NCBI GenBank assembly: GCA_963668495.1 | Contig: OY764545.1 | Location: 1,116,001-1,180,000, forward strand | Source: Oleispirillum sp963668495 | GTDB lineage: Bacteria > Pseudomonadota > Alphaproteobacteria > Rhodospirillales > Rhodospirillaceae | Direction of reading: 5' to 3' | DNA: 64,000 nucleotides | Part shown: positions 60,867-64,000 of the stretch, one piece after another | Numbering within the stretch: position 1 is the first letter of the stretch | Layout of the letters: every line of letters starts with the position of its first letter | Notes under the pieces: generated by a model | The model's input: only the letters and a program-made list of their open reading frames with translations | Databases searched by the model: none | Told to the model about the DNA's origin: nothing | Position numbers and translations under genes: made by a program

Positions 60867-61829
60867 TTATACAGTCTCACGCAGCTTGATTTCGCCGGTT
60901 TTCAATAGATCGTCAAAGTAAGCAATGGTGTGGTGCAATCCTTCCCGCAACTGGACCTTCGGCTCCCAGCCAAGTTTTTCTTTGGCAAGGCTGATGTCTG
61001 GGCGGCGGCATTTGGGGTCGTCCTCGGGCAATGGCATGCGTTTCAACTTGGATGTGGACCCGGTCAGTTCAATCACGGTTTCTGCCAGTTCGCGGATAGT
61101 AAACTCATTGGGATTGCCCAGATTAACCGGGCCGGTCATGTCCGCCGGGCTGTCCATAAAGCGAACAAAAGATTCGATCAAATCATCCACATAGCAGAAC
61201 GAGCGGGTTTGCTGACCATCGCCGTATATGGTGATGTCTTCGCCTCGCAGAGCCTGCATAATGAAGTTTGACACCACGCGCCCATCATTGGGGTGCATGC
61301 GCGGACCATAGGTATTGAATATGCGCCCGACCTTGATTTGCAATCTATGCTGCCGCCAGTAATCAAAGAACAGGGTTTCGGCGCAGCGTTTGCCTTCATC
61401 GTAACAGGCCCGGATGCCGATCGGGTTGACGTTGCCCCAATAGTCTTCGGTTTGCGGGTGTATCTGTGGATCGCCATAGACCTCACTGGTGGATGCCTGA
61501 AAAATGCGGGCATTCAGACGCTTGGCAAGGCCAAGCATGTTGATGGCGCCATGGACGCTGGTCTTGGTGGTTTGCACCGGGGTGTTCTGGTAATGCACCG
61601 GAGACGCCGGGCAGGCCAGATTGAAAATACGGTCCGTTTCAACAAACAACTGGAACGTCACGTCGTGCCGCATGACTTCAAAATCATGATTATCCATCAG
61701 GTGACGGATATTTTGCCGACTGCCGGTATAGTAATTGTCCACGCACAGAACTTCGTGTCCGTCCGCCAGTAACCGTTCACACAGGTGAGACCCCAAAAAT
61801 CCGGCACCGCCGGTAACCAGATAGCGCAT
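60867..61829 (-). CDS. UDP-glucuronate decarboxylase (UDP-xylose synthase type)
   Basis: 320 residues from the ATG at 61829; an upstream in-frame start at 61874 adds a non-family leader. It is an extended SDR enzyme with NAD motif VTGGAGFLGSHL, catalytic STSEVYGDP, and YxxxK in CYDEGK. The LACPASPVHYQ segment and RIFNTYGPRM mark the UXS/ArnA-type decarboxylases, giving UDP-xylose or UDP-4-keto-pentose. It converges on gmhA six bases away. It probably supplies surface glycans. Confidence 0.9.
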   Translation of the reverse strand: MRYLVTGGAGFLGSHLCERLLADGHEVLCVDNYYTGSRQNIRHLMDNHDFEVMRHDVTFQLFVETDRIFNLACPASPVHYQNTPVQTTKTSVHGAINMLGLAKRLNARIFQASTSEVYGDPQIHPQTEDYWGNVNPIGIRACYDEGKRCAETLFFDYWRQHRLQIKVGRIFNTYGPRMHPNDGRVVSNFIMQALRGEDITIYGDGQQTRSFCYVDDLIESFVRFMDSPADMTGPVNLGNPNEFTIRELAETVIELTGSTSKLKRMPLPEDDPKCRRPDISLAKEKLGWEPKVQLREGLHHTIAYFDDLLKTGEIKLRETV

Positions 61830-61901
61830 GGTTGTTTCCAATCCATTCAAAAGATTTGCAAACAGATTCAGCATACCGCCAAAAAGGTTAACAACAGGTG
61901 A

Positions 61902-62342
61902 TCAGCGTCGTTCTTCAATGACCTGTCGCAGAAGATCAAGGAAGGTTGGAAACCTGTCCACAGATTCAAGCCCGTGACGGTCCAAAATCCAGTATTCACC
62001 TGCATGAGAGTCGTAAACATACAGGTCATCTTCTGAACGGCCCAATAACAGACGATCACGCATTTCGGAAAGGCTGCTGGCGTAACTGTCATTGACCGCA
62101 GGCAAGGCGGGGACGATGGCGCGCGGCTTTTCAATAATGATTTCAACGGCACCGAAAATTTGGATGCCGTTCCAGACAAAACCGTTGGTTTCGCGCAGGA
62201 ACAGGACAAAGTCACTGGGCAGGGCCGGAGCATCCATATCCTCCAGCGCTTCGGCAATTTCAGTCAAGGCATCCGGGGGAGCGCCGGGGGCAAGAAAAGG
62301 GTCTTGGTCTTGCAGGCACAATAACAGGCTTCGGATCGGCAT
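61902..62342 (-). CDS. SMI1/KNR4-like protein
   Basis: 146 residues from the ATG at 62342, with AAAGGAC upstream; an earlier in-frame start at 62363 has no support. The segment LPSDFVLFLRETNGFVWNGIQIFG is like the SMI1/KNR4 (SUKH) fold, which serves as immunity protein in polymorphic toxin systems and in other roles. No toxin is nearby. It is a lone gene next to the epimerase gene. Confidence 0.6.
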   Translation of the reverse strand: MPIRSLLLCLQDQDPFLAPGAPPDALTEIAEALEDMDAPALPSDFVLFLRETNGFVWNGIQIFGAVEIIIEKPRAIVPALPAVNDSYASSLSEMRDRLLLGRSEDDLYVYDSHAGEYWILDRHGLESVDRFPTFLDLLRQVIEERR

Positions 62343-62445
62343 GACGCTTGTCCTTTTCCACAATACAGTCAGTGAAACACGCAGAGTATACCCCGAACCA
62401 TGCGAAGGTGGTAGGCTGAGTCCACGATAGTTACGGAGGCAGATA

Positions 62446-63009
62446 ATGTTAAAAAAAATTCTTGGGGCCGGATTGGCAGTCGTTTCAACGGTTGTAGCGG
62501 CTTGTGAAGGGGCGCCGACGACACAGCAAGTCTATCGCCGTCATGAGGATATGGTCAGCATTCTGCAGGATGCCAGCATGAAGGGTCCGGTGTTGGTCCA
62601 GGTCCATGGCAATCCGTTTGTCACTGGGGAACAACATTTGGACACGGTGATTACAGAAGAATTGAAGCGGGCGGTTCCTCGTATCCGTGATCTTGAATTT
62701 ACGACTGACCCTGCTGTTGCCGGAAATCCGAAGTACCGTGTGGTGTTGGCGATGGGGGCTTTGGAAAGTCAGCCCGGCGATGCCTTATGCGAGGCAAATG
62801 CCGAGATCACGACGGAAACGGTGGACCCGATCCGGGTTGTTGCTGTGTTCTGTGTTGATGACACCTTGTATTCGGAAGTGCGTGGGTCGATTAAGGCATC
62901 GGCATCGCCGGACGATAAAGGGTTTCGCAAATGGGTCGGGCAGATTGGTCGGGACTTGCTTTTGAGTGCGGCGGCCTTGCCGTTTATTGCGCCTTTCGCT
63001 ATGAATTGA
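62446..63009 (+). CDS. Hypothetical lipoprotein
   Basis: 187 residues with ACGGAGG upstream of the ATG. The signal ends VVAAC (C20), a lipobox. The rest is a mixed alpha/beta domain with two further Cys and no recognised motif. The late LLLSAAALPFIAPFAMN is hydrophobic. Function unknown. It is followed after about 40 bases by pxpB. Confidence 0.6.
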   Translation: MLKKILGAGLAVVSTVVAACEGAPTTQQVYRRHEDMVSILQDASMKGPVLVQVHGNPFVTGEQHLDTVITEELKRAVPRIRDLEFTTDPAVAGNPKYRVVLAMGALESQPGDALCEANAEITTETVDPIRVVAVFCVDDTLYSEVRGSIKASASPDDKGFRKWVGQIGRDLLLSAAALPFIAPFAMN

Positions 63010-63047
63010 GATGAATTTTTCTTTCGTAGCCATGTGAGTATAGGTTA

Positions 63048-63788
63048 ATGGGTTTTGCCCCGCGTATAGAGACCCTTGGGGACTCTGCTGTTTCGCTTGA
63101 GTTCGGCGATGAGATTTCGCCGGAAATCAATGCACGGGTTATGGCTGTTTATGCGGCACTTGAAGAACAAAGAGCTGTCGGGGCGCTGCCGGGCGTAGTC
63201 GAACTGGTTCCATCCTTTCGGGCTTTGGCGGTGCATTACAATCCGCTGCAAACGTCACGGACCGAATTGGATGGGCTGTTGACGCCGTTTCTTCGGGTCT
63301 CTGCCAAGGCTGCAAGTCATGGTCGTCGCTGGATTCTGCCTGCATGTTATGAACCGGATTTCGCCCCGGATTTGCAGGATATTGCCGAGCGGGCAAACAT
63401 GGCCCCGGCGGATGTTGTACGACTGCACACGACGACGGATTTTACGATTTATATCCTTGGGTTTGTACCGGGATTTGCCTATATGGGCTCCGTTCCCGAA
63501 CCGCTCAGGTTCCCGCGTCGGACCGATCCGCGCACGGCTGTCCCGGCAGGTTCGGTCGCTATTGCCGGGGATATCACCGCCGTATACCCCTTGGAAAGTC
63601 CGGGAGGCTGGCATTTGATCGGGCGATGCCCGGTGTCCATGTTTGATCCCCTCGCGTCGCCGCCTACGTTCCTGTCACCCGGTGACAGCGTCCGGTTCCA
63701 GTCGATCTCTGCCGATGACTACCATGCCCTTAAGGCAAAAATTGATGCCGGGACTTTTGATGTGCAAACCTTGCAGGCGGAGGCGTAA
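63048..63788 (+). CDS. pxpB: 5-oxoprolinase subunit B (KipI/AHS1 family)
   Basis: 246 residues. With PxpA and PxpC it forms the ATP-dependent 5-oxoprolinase that opens pyroglutamate to glutamate. Family features: GDSAVSLEFGDEI at the N-terminus, YILGFVPGFAYMG, PRRTDPRTAVPAGSVAI and ESPGGWHLIGR. Its stop is two bases before the ATG of the next gene. pxpA may lie beyond the window. Confidence 0.92.
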   Translation: MGFAPRIETLGDSAVSLEFGDEISPEINARVMAVYAALEEQRAVGALPGVVELVPSFRALAVHYNPLQTSRTELDGLLTPFLRVSAKAASHGRRWILPACYEPDFAPDLQDIAERANMAPADVVRLHTTTDFTIYILGFVPGFAYMGSVPEPLRFPRRTDPRTAVPAGSVAIAGDITAVYPLESPGGWHLIGRCPVSMFDPLASPPTFLSPGDSVRFQSISADDYHALKAKIDAGTFDVQTLQAEA

Positions 63789-63790
63789 TC

Positions 63791-64000
63791 ATGGCTCGGA
63801 TCGAATTTCTGCGTGCTGGGCCATTGGCGACGGTGCAAGACCTTGGTCGTTATGGCTATCAACAATTCGGCGTGCCGACCGCCGGGGCGGCGGATCGTTA
63901 TCGGTTCCAGTTGGGGAATCTGTTGCTGGGCAACGCAGGGAATGCTGCGGCACTGGAATATTGGGTGCTTGGCCCGGATTTTCAGGTGGTTGAAGGTCCG
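63791..64000 (+). CDS. pxpC: 5-oxoprolinase subunit C (KipA/AHS2 family), 5' part only
   Basis: 70 residues visible; the gene continues past the window. It begins MARIEFLRAGPLATVQDLGR, with the family signature GVPTAGAADRYRFQLGNLLLG following. Two bases separate it from the pxpB stop, so they are operonic. Confidence 0.92.
   Translation, partial: MARIEFLRAGPLATVQDLGRYGYQQFGVPTAGAADRYRFQLGNLLLGNAGNAAALEYWVLGPDFQVVEGP

Overview
The window is a chromosomal segment of a free-living, motile, Gram-negative alphaproteobacterium, most likely of the Rhodospirillales/Rhodospirillaceae type. The pointers are a def-fmt-truA operon, three methyl-accepting chemotaxis proteins (one with a C-terminal hemerythrin domain), c-di-GMP enzymes, a RquA-like rhodoquinone methyltransferase, heptose/GDP-mannose genes for LPS, and many membrane transporters. 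Coding density is high. I saw no transposase, integrase, CRISPR array, rRNA or prophage block, so this reads as stable chromosomal backbone. The taxonomic call is inference from gene content, not a phylogeny.

Layout. 1-5 kb: end of tldD, def-fmt-truA on the minus strand, then rmuC with an NfeD-like partner and a MarC-family protein. 5-15 kb: a signalling stretch with a PhnD-like/GGDEF diguanylate cyclase, asd, an MCP, an HD-GYP phosphodiesterase and an MCP-hemerythrin. 15-23 kb: two M48-PDZ lipoproteins, a TSUP permease, gabD and two tandem sodium-dependent (NSS) transporters. 23-31 kb: an ABC-2 exporter, two translationally coupled degenerate EAL-domain paralogues, hldE and a Cache-domain MCP. 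31-38 kb: gluQ, an HNH protein, then a minus-strand run pepA, second M17 peptidase, TSUP permease, YqaA-type protein and dsbB, driven by a promoter flanked by two matching palindromes. 38-43 kb: an AmmeMemoRadiSam locus (radical SAM gene divergent from a fused Memo-AMMECR1 gene that runs into tsaC and a FAD oxidoreductase). 43-47 kb: a PAS hybrid histidine kinase with a LuxR-type regulator, and ppk2. 47-52 kb: gap-pgk, a small protein with a FliM/CheZ-like C-terminal peptide, an envelope lipoprotein and gpt. 52-56 kb: a candidate minus-strand small RNA, two tRNA-Asp genes each with its own promoter and terminator, a sulfurtransferase/YeeE/small-peptide module, and rquA. 56-62 kb: prfC, gmhB-manC-gmhA and a UDP-glucuronate decarboxylase. 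62-64 kb: a SMI1/KNR4-like protein, a lipoprotein and the start of pxpBC.

How genes work together. hldE, gmhA and gmhB supply ADP-heptose and manC supplies GDP-mannose for LPS or capsule. The diguanylate cyclase, HD-GYP protein and EAL-like pair suggest local c-di-GMP control alongside chemotaxis. The sulfurtransferase and YeeE-family transporter look like a thiosulfate/sulfane-sulfur uptake and use module. RquA and the oxygen-sensing type hemerythrin MCP fit an organism moving between oxic and low-oxygen conditions. The observations I would look at first are the degenerate EAL pair, the orphan terminator marking a possible sRNA at about 52.34-52.48 kb, the double palindrome at the pepA promoter, and the AmrBA-TsaC operon.
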